A DNA stretch of 64,000 nt from Avena insularis (lineage: Eukaryota; Streptophyta; Magnoliopsida; Poales; Poaceae). A program made the position numbers and the translations under genes. The notes beneath the pieces were generated by a model. The model did not search any database. It was not told the origin of the DNA and saw nothing but the letters and a program-made list of their open reading frames with translations. The stretch lies in the NCBI GenBank assembly GCA_023614405.1, contig CM042684.1, forward strand, positions 206,342,941 through 206,406,940, in the 5' to 3' direction. The stretch's first letter is position 1. Each line of letters begins with the position of its first letter. Of the stretch, positions 11,367-20,866 are shown piece by piece.

Positions 11367-12062
11367 TCATTTTTTGGCATGTCCATTCTTGTTCACAACA
11401 CTATTAGCACAACTCAAGTATAGCAAACGGAATGCATATGCAAGGTCAAAGTGCATGGAAATTGACTGAACATCATCCAAATGTGGGAACTCAAAAACTC
11501 CATATAACATCTTAGTGTGGCACTCAAAGCAATTGACTAAAATATTGATCAACATCTTTGATGCAAAGCTAGGAGAATTCGGCAAAAACACATGAGTAAG
11601 AATATCCAAAGCAACATCATTATGTGTGCAAACCAACCATTGGAAAGAACAATTGTTCAATATGTTGGATGCCATACACATATCATCAAAAGACAAAATC
11701 ATGGGGGTATGAGTATCATGAGTGGAACCAAAAACAACATGTTCGCAAACAAACCGTATGAAAGAGCAAGTGGTCCTTATGTTTGTTGCAACAAAAATAC
11801 GAGAGACTTGGAAGCTCTCATGACAATACATGCTCAAAATGGCATTATGGTTGCACACAAAACATTGGAAAGAGAAATTGTTCAACATTTTTGTGGCAAC
11901 ACACAAAGCATCAATATCCAATAGCAACGAAACATGATTGTCACAAGGTGAAAGAATACCATTAACATGCTTGCAAGAAAACCATAGGAAAGAGTAATTT
12001 GTTAACCTGAAAGATGCAAAGCATGCAAAAGGTATCAGAGCTGGGTTCGATCTTGAACTCAC
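11367..12062 (-). CDS. Element C ORF of unknown function built from Cys/Phe repeats
   Basis: This is a 231-codon open frame with no recognised domain. It holds successive variants of a motif like MLNNFSFQCFVCNHN and ILNNCSFQWLVCTHN, spaced about 115 bp apart at the DNA level. Each repeat has an aromatic pair followed by Cys-X2-Cys and often His-Asn, which recalls a small metal-binding unit, although no known zinc finger fits. Two further repeat copies lie upstream at 12370-12510 in other frames. The start codon is uncertain, and the ORF may be a fragment of a longer broken one. In D this position corresponds to pol. Confidence 0.45.
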   Translation of the reverse strand: MSSRSNPALIPFACFASFRLTNYSFLWFSCKHVNGILSPCDNHVSLLLDIDALCVATKMLNNFSFQCFVCNHNAILSMYCHESFQVSRIFVATNIRTTCSFIRFVCEHVVFGSTHDTHTPMILSFDDMCMASNILNNCSFQWLVCTHNDVALDILTHVFLPNSPSFASKMLINILVNCFECHTKMLYGVFEFPHLDDVQSISMHFDLAYAFRLLYLSCANSVVNKNGHAKK

Positions 12063-12510
12063 CTGGGGATGCTCTCTAGAGCTCTTTTTGTCAACTCGTG
12101 CTCAACTGAGGTTGACATTCTTGTGCGGGTACCTACACACATCATAGATAAAAGGAAGAATGTGTGTGCATGGTAGAGAAATACATCATCCATCATGACA
12201 TATCTCTTCCTGTGCACATCACCATTAGTGTCAATCAAGTATGAAAAATATGCATGGTGAGTATGCAAGTGGGGAGCATGCTTATCATGGAATTTACAAA
12301 AATCTCAAAAATTTGAGAAAGCTATGGGGCCCATCTCAATATAAACCATATGAGAATTATTGTTACAAGGAAAACAAGTGAAAGAGCAATTATTCAACTT
12401 ATTGCAAGGAACGGGAGAGATTGTAAAACATTCATGACAAAGCATGGTTTGAGGGGTACCATTGGTAACATCATTTCAAGCAAAACATTGGAAAGAGCAA
12501 TTGTTCAACA
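11525..12510 (-). repeat. Array of ~115-bp repeats in element C
   Basis: Seven degenerate copies can be seen of a plus-strand core like GGAAAGAGCAATTGTTCAA, near 11530, 11640, 11760, 11870, 11990, 12375 and 12490. The spacing is about 110-120 bp except for one gap at about 12050-12340, where an unrelated block occurs. That block (12059-12268) resembles 11210-11390, so a larger duplication is superimposed. Confidence 0.65.
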
Positions 12511-14080
12511 AAGTGCAAGCAATGATATCATCAACGTAATGTTTAGAGCATGGCATGTCTATGGCAACATCATCACAATCAAATAATTTCACATGCTCAA
12601 CATTATGCAAAGGCAAAGTATCACATCGAAATATCAATGAAGCATATGTGATATCACAAACATCATCCATAGCGTGCCAATCATCACAAGTCATCATGTC
12701 CACTAGTGGGATCATGGCATCATCAACACCCCTATTGTTACCTTGTTCATACCAATCATATGAAGTGGGTGTTATGGTAGCACTGGCCTCCATGTGGGTG
12801 ACTTCTTCATCATGTATGGGGATGGCATCATCTTCATCCACCATGTTCATCTTCTCGGTCAGAGGCATCATCATGGCCAAGCTTGGCGCTTCTTTATCCA
12901 TGGAACCTAGCACATCATGGGATAACACACTAGAGGTAGAGGGTAAGTCGTTAGAAATCAAAGTGGTCTCACATGACCTATCAACTACCACTCTCAAATC
13001 ACTATGTGTATCACTCATGCCCTCCAAGTGGAAGCACTCAATCTCACGTATGGTGGAGTCACTCATCTCACTCTTGTTTTCACTCAAGTGGGCTAAGTGG
13101 CTCTCATACTCACATGGGACTGGTACCACATCATCACTCAAGCATATGGGGGTAGGTTCGGTTCTCTCAACTCCTTGCGCCTCCTTTGGTGAAGGGAAAG
13201 TTCCATGCTCACCATTCTTGACCTTGTCGTCGCCATCTTGCACCTTGGCTTGTGTAGTCCTCTTGACGTACTCGTCCAACTTGGTGAAGTAGAGGTCTTC
13301 GTCCTCCTCATCCATGAGGTTGCATGCGTCATCTAGGACGTCAAGTCTTGGCGTTGAAGCTTGATGGCGTGGAGGAGAGCTTGCTCTTGGTGCCATTTTG
13401 GTGGTGGCACGAGTAGTTGAAGGTGCCTTATGATGGTGTCGACGGAGGTCATTGGTGTGCCTTGCCAAAGGTTGATGTATATGGCGCACTTGATCATCCA
13501 CATGACGCTCGCGATGATGCTCCTTGTCCTTGGCACTCTTCTTGTGATGGTGGTGCATTCTTGAGCTTGGTTGAGAATTATGGATGGTGCTCAATATGTA
13601 TTCTTCGTCTTCATGGCGAAGATGCCTTGAACACTGTATTGTATCCTTTTGATGTTGGTGATGATCACGAGAGGATGTATGTCGATGAAAATTCTTGCTT
13701 CTTGATGCCTCTTTTGGAAGGTGATGTTGGGGCGCCGCTCTTCTTGTAGTTGGTGTCACTTGATGCCTAGGAGGTTGTTGCACATGACGCCTTTGAGGTG
13801 GCCTTGCTTGGCGTCTTGGAGATGGTGGTTCTTGGAGCCTTGGAGATGGTGGTGCTTGACGGCTTGGAGTTGATGGCGCTCGCTGCCTTGGTGATGGTGA
13901 CCCATGACGCCATGTAGGTGGTAGCGCTTGATGCCTTAGAGGTGGATCATCGAAGTAGGTGGTGCCCTTTGGTGTGGCATGCTTGGCCTTGAAGGTCATG
14001 GTTTCTTGATGATGTGTCTCCGCTAGCTTGGCACAGTAGTCCTCCATCTCCAAGATGTGGAGGTATTCTTCATGGATCAT
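12476..14080 (-). CDS. Element C long ORF, His/Pro/Arg-rich then acidic
   Basis: This 534-codon frame stands in the position of gag but has no recognisable capsid core. Residues ~45-260 are very rich in His, Arg and Pro, with PSPRRQA-type repeats and runs of His. The C-terminal half is acidic with many Asp, Glu, Met and His. It ends in TLLNNCSFQCFA, the first unit of the Cys/Phe repeats, where a TGA replaces the next Cys codon. Upstream, the same frame continues beyond a TAG at 14090 into the 14-residue repeat region, so the true start is probably near 14538 and the gene is broken there. The His/Pro/Arg-rich part resembles the low-complexity N-terminal half of D gag. Function unknown. Confidence 0.55.
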   Translation of the reverse strand: MIHEEYLHILEMEDYCAKLAETHHQETMTFKAKHATPKGTTYFDDPPLRHQALPPTWRHGSPSPRQRAPSTPSRQAPPSPRLQEPPSPRRQARPPQRRHVQQPPRHQVTPTTRRAAPQHHLPKEASRSKNFHRHTSSRDHHQHQKDTIQCSRHLRHEDEEYILSTIHNSQPSSRMHHHHKKSAKDKEHHRERHVDDQVRHIHQPLARHTNDLRRHHHKAPSTTRATTKMAPRASSPPRHQASTPRLDVLDDACNLMDEEDEDLYFTKLDEYVKRTTQAKVQDGDDKVKNGEHGTFPSPKEAQGVERTEPTPICLSDDVVPVPCEYESHLAHLSENKSEMSDSTIREIECFHLEGMSDTHSDLRVVVDRSCETTLISNDLPSTSSVLSHDVLGSMDKEAPSLAMMMPLTEKMNMVDEDDAIPIHDEEVTHMEASATITPTSYDWYEQGNNRGVDDAMIPLVDMMTCDDWHAMDDVCDITYASLIFRCDTLPLHNVEHVKLFDCDDVAIDMPCSKHYVDDIIACTLLNNCSFQCFA

Positions 14081-14089
14081 GGAAGAGCC

Positions 14090-14538
14090 CTAGAAGTGGG
14101 TGAAGCTCGCCATGTCCTCCATGCTTGGTGAGGCATCGTCATTGTAGCACTCGAAGTCATCCATGCTTGGGGAGTCGTTGTTGATGTAGTACTCCATATC
14201 ACCCAAGCATGTGGAGCCACTGTCGGTGTAGTGCTCCATGTACTCCATGCATGTGGAGCCATTGTCGGTGTAGTGCTCCATGTACTCCATGCATGATGAG
14301 CCATTGTCGATGTAGAGCTCAAAGTCATCCATGCTTGAGGATCCATAGTTGATGACGTGCTCCATGTCTTCCATACATGTGGAGCCGTCATAGGTGCAAT
14401 GCTCTGGGTCCTCAAAGCATGCGGAGCCATTGTCGGTTAGTGCTCCATCATGTCCTCTATACTTGTGGAGTCGTAGTCATGGTGGCTCATCATGGATTCT
14501 TCATATATATCATCCTTGGTTCCGGAGTCCCTAGACAT
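14090..14538 (-). pseudogene. Element C ORF N-terminus with 14-residue tandem repeats
   Basis: An ATG at 14538 opens a frame that after ~33 codons shifts by a 2-base loss near 14440. It continues to 14093 as about eight acidic 14-residue repeats such as GSSCMEYMEHYTDN and GSTCMEYMEHYTDS (42 bp each in DNA). Each repeat carries a Ser/Thr-Cys-Met entry, an E/D-x-M-E-H/Y core and a closing D-N. A TAG at 14090 ends it just before the 534-codon ORF in the same frame. No family is recognised. The repeats could act as an interaction surface, but that is a guess. Confidence 0.55.
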
Positions 14539-15946
14539 GATTCACAAGACCAAGTGGTGCATATGGAAGTGGTAGGGGGTTAGGGATGCAACGTCAGACC
14601 TTACTTTACCTTGGAAGTTAGTATCGTGCAAGTGGCAACACTTGAGAGCAATCAAAACCAAGCAAAGTGAAGTTCACGCGGAACACCAAAACCAACTAAC
14701 CACTAAAAAATACACACACACAAAGCTTATTGTGGATGGGTATGGAAGGTGGCATGTCCAAGAACAATCCGAACTCAAGATGTTGTAATGGCAAGTAAAG
14801 AACCATGATGATCTCGAAGCAGAACAAGTCAATCCACAAGATAGGAATTATGTACAAGGAAACACACACGGTGTGATAAATGGGACTTGTGCGGCGGAGA
14901 AAGTGAGCTAAGAACCAAATGATGACCTAGCGAAGACTATAAGCTCATGTCGCACAAGTGCAAGGAGAGACGCTAGTTCGATTGCAATAAATTGGTGGGC
15001 TAGAAGATATGCACAATAAGTACCACCTATTTGATGTTCATCGAGCTTGCGCTTCCTATTCTATGGGGCACTTGTTTCTTTCTTTCTTTTTCTTTTTTTT
15101 CTTTTTTTCTATATATTTTTTCTCTTTTTCTTTTCTTTTTCACTTGCCCCTTCCTTGTGCCAACAACTATACACGATAACTATATGAGATAGCGCGCTCA
15201 CAACTTTTGCTCGGAATTCTACAAGGTATCAAATATGCATAGCCAAAGCAATCATAGGAGTAACTAGTCTCAATAGGTGTTTGTTGAATGCAAAGATAGT
15301 GTAGCTCACAAAGGGAAGCAAGTGGGGAGAAGACGCGGAATTTTTATACCTTTCGTCGCCGATCTTCACCCTTTATTGGTGGATTTCGCCTTGCCCACGG
15401 AATTTTGATGGAGTAGATAGCATGAAGCACGGAGATGATGATGTAGAGCTCTATCTCCTCTTCAAAACAAGCTAAAGAACAACAAAATCCGAGTTCGTAT
15501 GCAAAAGATATGCTCAAAACCGTGAAGCAGATTTGCTGTCTGCATGGGGGCGGACAGTCTGGGGCACGCAGGCCGGACAGTCCGGCTGGGCAGGATATTC
15601 CGGTTAGTTTAGGACGGAAACTGCGGTGGGGCGGATATTCCAGTCCGTTTTGGCCGGACAGTCCGGTCCGAACGAACCAGAACTTCTAGAACACGAACAG
15701 GACGAGTTTTGGCGGAAAAACTGGGACCAAAATCTCAAATTGATGGGGGAAATCAAGGAATTAGGCCATGGAAACACATGGGAAGGTAGATCAACAAGTT
15801 TAGCAAGTAATCCACGGATCAAAACCTACCAAAACGCACTCAAATCACACATCGATCCAAAACACGAAATTGGGGCTATTTTTTGGGGATTTTCGAATTT
15901 ATGGGGGAAAGACCAAATCGATGAGGAATCCGTGGCAACCAAAAGT
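14539..15946 (-). other. Element C leader with palindromes and a purine-rich tract
   Basis: No gene is seen. On the element's sense strand there is a purine-rich tract (plus strand T/C-rich, 15073-15142) and, nearer the PBS, a palindrome cluster (15550-15670). The cluster includes two exact CCGGACAGTCCGG copies at 15573-15585 and 15654-15666. The block GTGCAAGGAGAGAC near 14958 recurs in D's leader near 36348 and shows common descent. Confidence 0.65.
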
Positions 15947-15957
15947 TGCTGATACCA
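15947..15957 (-). other. Primer-binding site of element C
   Basis: The minus strand reads TGGTATCAGCA two bases from the LTR end. It matches initiator tRNA-Met for the first eight bases. Confidence 0.75.
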
Positions 15958-15959
15958 GA

Positions 15960-16964
15960 TGTTATGGGGTAACCCCGTGGGTGGCCCGATCTTCACAGAT
16001 ATCGTGGTCAAATCGATGGGAAAGCGAGGGGAAAGGGAGAAGGTAGCGGAAGCGGACGCACACCTCGCGAAGAACACGATGAACACACGTAAAACTCACA
16101 CGATACAAGGCCGATTGCTCTCACCGGTGGCCACCGGTCCGATAGAATCCTCGCAAGGAAAGATCGGTCAACATGCTCCTGTCAATCCCAGGCAAAGAGG
16201 GAAGAACACCTTGGAGAGGGTCTTGACGTCTTGGCAAAGGTACACGATGCCAAGGCCTTGTACAACGAAGGAGGCGCGATGCAAACTCCAACGAGGTGGT
16301 GACGATAGTCGATCCCCTTTGGTAGAAGGGGATGAGGCAAAACTAGAGATTCCACAAAGGGGGTTGTCTTTAGTCTATCATCTATGCCTAACGGATACAA
16401 TGAGGGGTGGGGGCTCTACATATAGGCCAACCACAAGTTCAGGGGTAGTTTGGGCATAAAACTAGGGTTTGGTGCGAAATAGAGGGGTACATGGGCCAAG
16501 GGCCCAGCTATTGGCTCGCAGGCCCATCACTTGGGCCGGACAGTCCGGGTCGGAGTGACCGGACAGTCCGGGGTGGCCGGACACTCCGGGTAGTGTCCGA
16601 ACGGGCCTTCTAAATGTCCATGCCAGGTTGGGGCTGGGGCAGGCCGGACACTCCGGCTGAGTCGTGTCGGACACTCCGGCTGCGTCAGACACTCCGGATG
16701 GATTCAGGCGGACACTCTAGCTCCGTCAGCTTCAGGACAGGTGCAGCTTCAGGGCTCGTGGGTCAACAAGGCGGGGGTTCGTACCTGATGATGCACAGAG
16801 TAGTGGTATGAAGTAGCAAGCCATCCAGGTGTATGTCAAAGTCACATGATGAGAGGAGCGAATTCACCCTATCTTGAAGGATCTTGGCTCGTGCACGGGT
16901 CATCGGTCCACTTGGGGGACTCGGTGGTGTAGATGTAGGAGCGTCCGTAGGACGGGCCGCATCA
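15960..16964 (-). repeat. 5' LTR of element C (1005 bp), encodes a GPMTRARAK tail
   Basis: On the minus strand it runs from TGATGCGGCC at 16964 to CCATAACA at 15960. The TATA-like box has become CTACATATAG (16415-16424) compared with CTATATATAG in the 3' LTR. Several CCGGACA(G/C)TCCGG palindromes occupy 16535-16700. Just inside the LTR start an open frame encodes GPMTRARAKILQDRVNSLL, corresponding to tails in D and F although C has no pol. Confidence 0.9.
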
Positions 16965-16969
16965 CGTCG

Positions 16970-17238
16970 TCTTCAACCGCTTAGAACCTAGCAAGGGTTA
17001 AGAAGGTACAGTTGAGTACGAACGTACTCAACAAGTTCACTAAAAAGGAGTGTATGATGCACTATCTCTACAGCCATAAACTATAGGTTGTAGGCAATGC
17101 AGGTTTTCGTAAACATTTCTTCAAAGTTTGCTTTTATGCTGAAAACTATGTCTGATAGCCTTCACAGGTTGACCAGAACCTTCATGGGGTTCCTTTCCTG
17201 CCGCGTTTGTAGCTCCTTCCCGGAACAGGGAGTAACAT
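16970..17238 (-). repeat. 3' LTR of element G, piece 2
   Basis: It aligns with about 62130-62393 of the right LTR (shared CTTCAACCGCTTAGAACC and GAGTAACAT ends). It lies between insertions C and E. The last five bases, AACAT, are the target duplication of E. Confidence 0.92.
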
Positions 17239-18024
17239 TGATATTGGGTGGCCCGATCTTCTCAGCAAGCTCTTGTCGATGGTAATGGTGGATGATTGAT
17301 AACTAGTGCGTAGCTATGATCTCTCCCGCTCGAACCCTGATGCTAGTGCAACAGATATTGAACCTTGTAGGATATTCACAACACCACACTCTTGCGCATG
17401 CAGCCGTGACCACGAACGGTTGTATGCAATCTACTAATTCCCAATGGAACACCAGATCACACTCAATTATAGTTGTAGAATTCGAACACAGGGTAATTCC
17501 AGAGGTTCTATGAAAGAAACAACTCCAAAATATTTTAACATGGTCTAAAACCTAACTTGTGACGGCTACGGAGGTTTATATGAGGGCTGGGGCATCCTCC
17601 CCTCTAAACGGGCCTAAAAACAGCCATATCTTAGCCCAAACTGACCCAGTTTGACTCAAACTGATACATACCGACCCATAGATGAGTTCGGCTTACTTGG
17701 CGCGCATGCCATATGTCGTGGTGCACCTCAAACATGTCCTGGCGTGCCACATATCTCTCTTGATCATCCTTGCTCTCCTTATTGCCTCCTAATGCATCTT
17801 CCATCTCTCGGTCGCCTTCCTCCCTCTCCTCCCGCTGGCGCTAGTCCGATAGATGCCAAATCTAGTCAAACAATAACACCATGATTTAGGTAGTATAAAG
17901 CTCTTATAAATCAAAGTGTCCAACTAGGAATGAATTCACCTTGTGATATTTTTCAACGAGGCTCAATATTTCTTTCCAGTTCAAACACTCAAAATCAGCA
18001 TGATCCATGATTGTATCCACATCA
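17239..18024 (-). repeat. 3' LTR of element E (786 bp)
   Basis: On the minus strand it starts TGATGTGGATAC at 18024 and ends CCAATATCA at 17239. The first ~120 bp are the end of the 594-codon ORF. A TATA-like CATATAAACC (minus) lies at about 17573-17583. It aligns with both pieces of the 5' LTR. Confidence 0.9.
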
Positions 18025-19688
18025 TCCTCCCTTTCTTCATGAAAAGCCGTCCTCGGCTTTAGGTAAGCTAAAAGTGGGAGAAACCAAAAGAACAATGTGT
18101 ACGCAAAGTATATGTATATATAACATGTTGTATTATTGTTGTTCACATGAAAAGTATGTCCAGTATACATCAAGCAACTTAAATTGCAGGTATAAGTGAA
18201 GTACAAAGAATCATGATCTTGGTGAAAAACAACTAAATAGATAGTATTGTTCTTCAATATTAAATTGAGTTTTCGCAAAGAAGATCTATGATCAAATTTG
18301 TGCACAAGATCAAACCAATTCAATATGTCTGAAAACCAAATTGATTCATGCCATGCTTCAACTGCGCTACTCTGATTATTATGAACATGATCATGTTGTC
18401 TAGTAAGTAAGATGCAACTTAATTTGCAAATATAAGTGAAGTATAAAGCATTAGCACAACTAGGCAATGAATTTTGGGACAAACACAACGAATATGAAAA
18501 CTTGGGTCCTATTCTAGCAAGCTTAAAACAATCCAACATAGGTAAAATTACTTGTGTTGGTTGCAATATGTCAACTAGACTAGAACGTATTTCCATAATA
18601 TCTCGAACATGAACTATTGTCCCATAGCAAACATTTTGTGACACATTGCATATATGCCTAAAAACAGCATGTTTCAGTTCAACGATTCTATCACAAGTAA
18701 TGCATATGTGATCCACTAGAAAATTTTCATGCATGCTATATTCACCAATCAGATTGAAAGTGAAACAAGGAGAATATGTTCTAGAATTCAGAAATGAAAT
18801 TTCAGAAATCTTATCCACAATACTACTCATATTCATAGGTTCATTTAGCATGATGGAATACACAATATTAGTAGGAGGTATTCGAGCAAGTATTTCCTTA
18901 TATGTAATTAGTACCACATGATCAAAATTCGAATTTGGTAAACTATCACATGGTGTTGTAACATTAGTGCAAGGTAAGTCACAAGGAGGCTTCAGTAAAG
19001 GAATAAACTCACAATATGTCGCACATGTTGGCTGAATCTCCAAAACAGCACCAATATCATCAACAATCTTCTCAGCTGTAGTAGGTACTACGACATCCTC
19101 CTCAAGTGACAATACCAGATCGTGTGATGCAGGTTGTAAAATAGGCGGCTCCCTTTCTTCAAAAGCAACCTGCACATCACAAGATACAACACTAGGAGTA
19201 GACATGATTACGTTAGTAGACAACTCACATGTCTCATTACTGTCCACTCTCAAAATTTCTGGAATAGGCCATTTGTAGTTGTTCAAAAACATCGAACGTA
19301 GAAATTGCTTGAAATCTTCCAAAAGGATTTTTTTACCCATGACACCATACACAATCCTTGCGTCTTTCCACCAACGAGCTACCTCTTCATCCACACGTCG
19401 GTGAGCAATAATGTATTCTATATGGCTATTAAACTTGCTATCGAAAGTACGACATCTCGCAAAACCAAATCCCGTATCAATTTCCCAAATCTGATATTCT
19501 GCGGGTATGGCGGAACTTTCCAATCGCCACTTGATTGTAGTTGGATCATATGCCATGCCAACCACAATAGCTAAATAGTCATGATAAACATCATCTGGAT
19601 TCTGCATCACATCAACACTAGTAGAAGTCATGATTAGTATATTAGTGCATAAAACAAAAATCTTTTTGGTGGTACACTCACAACTCAC
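17904..19688 (-). CDS. Element E 594-codon ORF, gag-like core, extends into 3' LTR
   Basis: This is a long uninterrupted ORF in a window where nearly every other large frame is broken. Residues ~75-140 contain HRRVDEEVARWWKDARIVYG followed by LLEDFKQFLRSMF, which resembles the A..WW...(W)..FK..F..F pattern of Retrotrans_gag. The rest matches no family I know. It is rich in Cys, His and Ile, and two related segments, LYFTYICKLSC and LYFTYTCNLSC (plus strand about 18418 and 18180), indicate an internal repeat. A hydrophobic stretch near residues 525-545 (FAYTLFFWFLPLLAY) could be a membrane segment. The end, RTAFHEEREDDVDTIM, resembles the RTTxFQ..EDD that closes gypsy integrase ORFs, and it crosses the PPT into the LTR. 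The start at 19688 is the first ATG of the frame; a later Met near residue 20 is possible. A fusion of a gag-like head and a pol tail with new middle sequence is the simplest reading. Confidence 0.6.
   Translation of the reverse strand: MSCECTTKKIFVLCTNILIMTSTSVDVMQNPDDVYHDYLAIVVGMAYDPTTIKWRLESSAIPAEYQIWEIDTGFGFARCRTFDSKFNSHIEYIIAHRRVDEEVARWWKDARIVYGVMGKKILLEDFKQFLRSMFLNNYKWPIPEILRVDSNETCELSTNVIMSTPSVVSCDVQVAFEEREPPILQPASHDLVLSLEEDVVVPTTAEKIVDDIGAVLEIQPTCATYCEFIPLLKPPCDLPCTNVTTPCDSLPNSNFDHVVLITYKEILARIPPTNIVYSIMLNEPMNMSSIVDKISEISFLNSRTYSPCFTFNLIGEYSMHENFLVDHICITCDRIVELKHAVFRHICNVSQNVCYGTIVHVRDIMEIRSSLVDILQPTQVILPMLDCFKLARIGPKFSYSLCLSQNSLPSCANALYFTYICKLSCILLTRQHDHVHNNQSSAVEAWHESIWFSDILNWFDLVHKFDHRSSLRKLNLILKNNTIYLVVFHQDHDSLYFTYTCNLSCLMYTGHTFHVNNNNTTCYIYIYFAYTLFFWFLPLLAYLKPRTAFHEEREDDVDTIMDHADFECLNWKEILSLVEKYHKVNSFLVGHFDL
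18025..18037 (-). other. Polypurine tract of element E, inside the ORF
   Basis: The minus strand reads GAAGAAAGGGAGGA directly before the LTR terminus TGATG. It is translated as part of the ORF (EEREDD), so coding and priming functions overlap. Confidence 0.75.
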
Positions 19689-20765
19689 TCAAAACTGACA
19701 AGAAAGCAGATCTTACCATTCCAAAGTGAATAGTGATGCTTACCAATTCTAATCAACAGCTTATGCACAGATGTGATGAAGTGAATATCAAAGGTATAGA
19801 GAACGATCACAGGGCACACAGGTTATTTATGGTAGAGCTCTAGGTATGGTACCCTAAGTACACCGCAAATAAGTCCTAGTGCTGATCATACAAATACCCA
19901 AGAAACACACACGTGGAGAAAAACGTGGCAATGCAACTATGAAGGGTATTGCACTATGCTCGAGAGACACTAGCAAAGCTCAAAGTAAACAGGCACAAGA
20001 TTGCTCAATCTACCGGCGCACAAAGATATCACTAGGCCTCTTGCTCAAATTGTCTTTTTCCACAATTTTTCTTTTTCTTTTGTATAGCTCTTTTTTTTTG
20101 CTTTTTCTGTTGCTATATTGCTTTTTATCTTTTTTTATTTGATATATTACACACGGCCAATTACAAAGTACAACACTAAAATCCTATGAGCAGCCTGTAG
20201 GAGCGGAAACTAGTCTCAATGGGCAAGTTCCTACACCTATGTAATAGAATGGCGGTGGCTAAGGTTGAAGGAAAAGTGCAAATTCACACTTTGTAAAATT
20301 TCATGCCGTGGAAGAAAAACAGGGCAAAATCATGTCGTGGCAGAAAATCCTGCCGCGGCAGGAAAACACGTCAAAAACGTGCCACGACAGCGAATCCGAG
20401 TCGTGGCAGAACAGGACTCCGCGGCAGGAAAACATGCTGTTTCCGTGCCACGGCAGAGTTGGTAGAATTTTTTTTAATTCCGACTCGACCAAGAATAGTA
20501 GACTAGGACTCTTAGATTAGATCAGATCTGACCTTGTGGTGGTGGAAACAATGGTGGAAATTGACTAAAAAACGACTAGAAAAACAGATCTACGAAGAAC
20601 AGATCTAGATCTAAACTAAAGGATGAACACGACCAACAACTATTACTTGTCTACGATGCAATCTAGGCTATGGTAACTCTTTTTTGTGGGGCTTTTTCTG
20701 TATATAGGACGAAAAACACTCTCTAATCTATGGATGGATTGCGGATTGCTTACCAAGGCAACGAG
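19689..20765 (-). other. Element E leader with hairpin-prone and purine-rich tracts
   Basis: No gene is seen. The sense strand is purine-rich where the plus strand is T-rich (20047-20140). Between 20300 and 20460 is a cluster of CCGCGGCAG-, CCGTGGCAG- and CGTGGCAG-type inverted units, including a perfect 14-bp palindrome CCTGCCGCGGCAGG at 20349-20362. The order matches the leaders of C and D. Confidence 0.65.
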
Positions 20766-20769
20766 GAAA

Positions 20770-20866
20770 TCTGATACCAAGATGATATTGCTCACCGAGT
20801 AAACCAAGCGCTCTGATACCAAGATGATATTGCTCACCGAGTAAACCCAGCGCTCTGATACCAAGA
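20770..20866 (-). repeat. Triplicated primer-binding site of element E
   Basis: Three copies of CTGATACCAAGATGATAT on the plus strand start near 20771, 20813 and 20855, with a 42-bp period. On the minus strand each gives TTGGTATCAG; the two nearer the LTR extend to TTGGTATCAGAGC (20852-20864 and 20810-20822). Each unit repeats the last few LTR bases too, so it is a tandem copy of the LTR/PBS junction. Confidence 0.85.

Larger units (their letters stand above)
10076..16964 (-). mobile_element. Element C: non-autonomous LTR element with repeat-built ORFs
   Basis: Two related LTRs (10076-10987 and 15960-16964) flank 5 kb with no RT, RNaseH or integrase core. The PBS beside the right LTR sets the minus orientation. 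Removing C joins G LTR pieces 1 and 2 as in the intact right copy. Flanking pentamers CATTG (10071-10075) and CGTCG (16965-16969) differ by two transitions and fit an aged duplication. The LTR composition, the LTR-encoded tail and a leftover integrase end tie C to the family of D and K. Confidence 0.9.

Noticed and set aside
12015..12055. GGTATCAGAGC followed by GGTTCGA, suggesting a second PBS or a tRNA gene
   Set aside because: No LTR end is adjacent, no cloverleaf or A box can be drawn, and it lies within C's repeated interior.
15545..15670. Palindromes as bacterial-type terminators or a CRISPR array
   Set aside because: Plant retroelement context, irregular spacing and no unique spacers of constant length.
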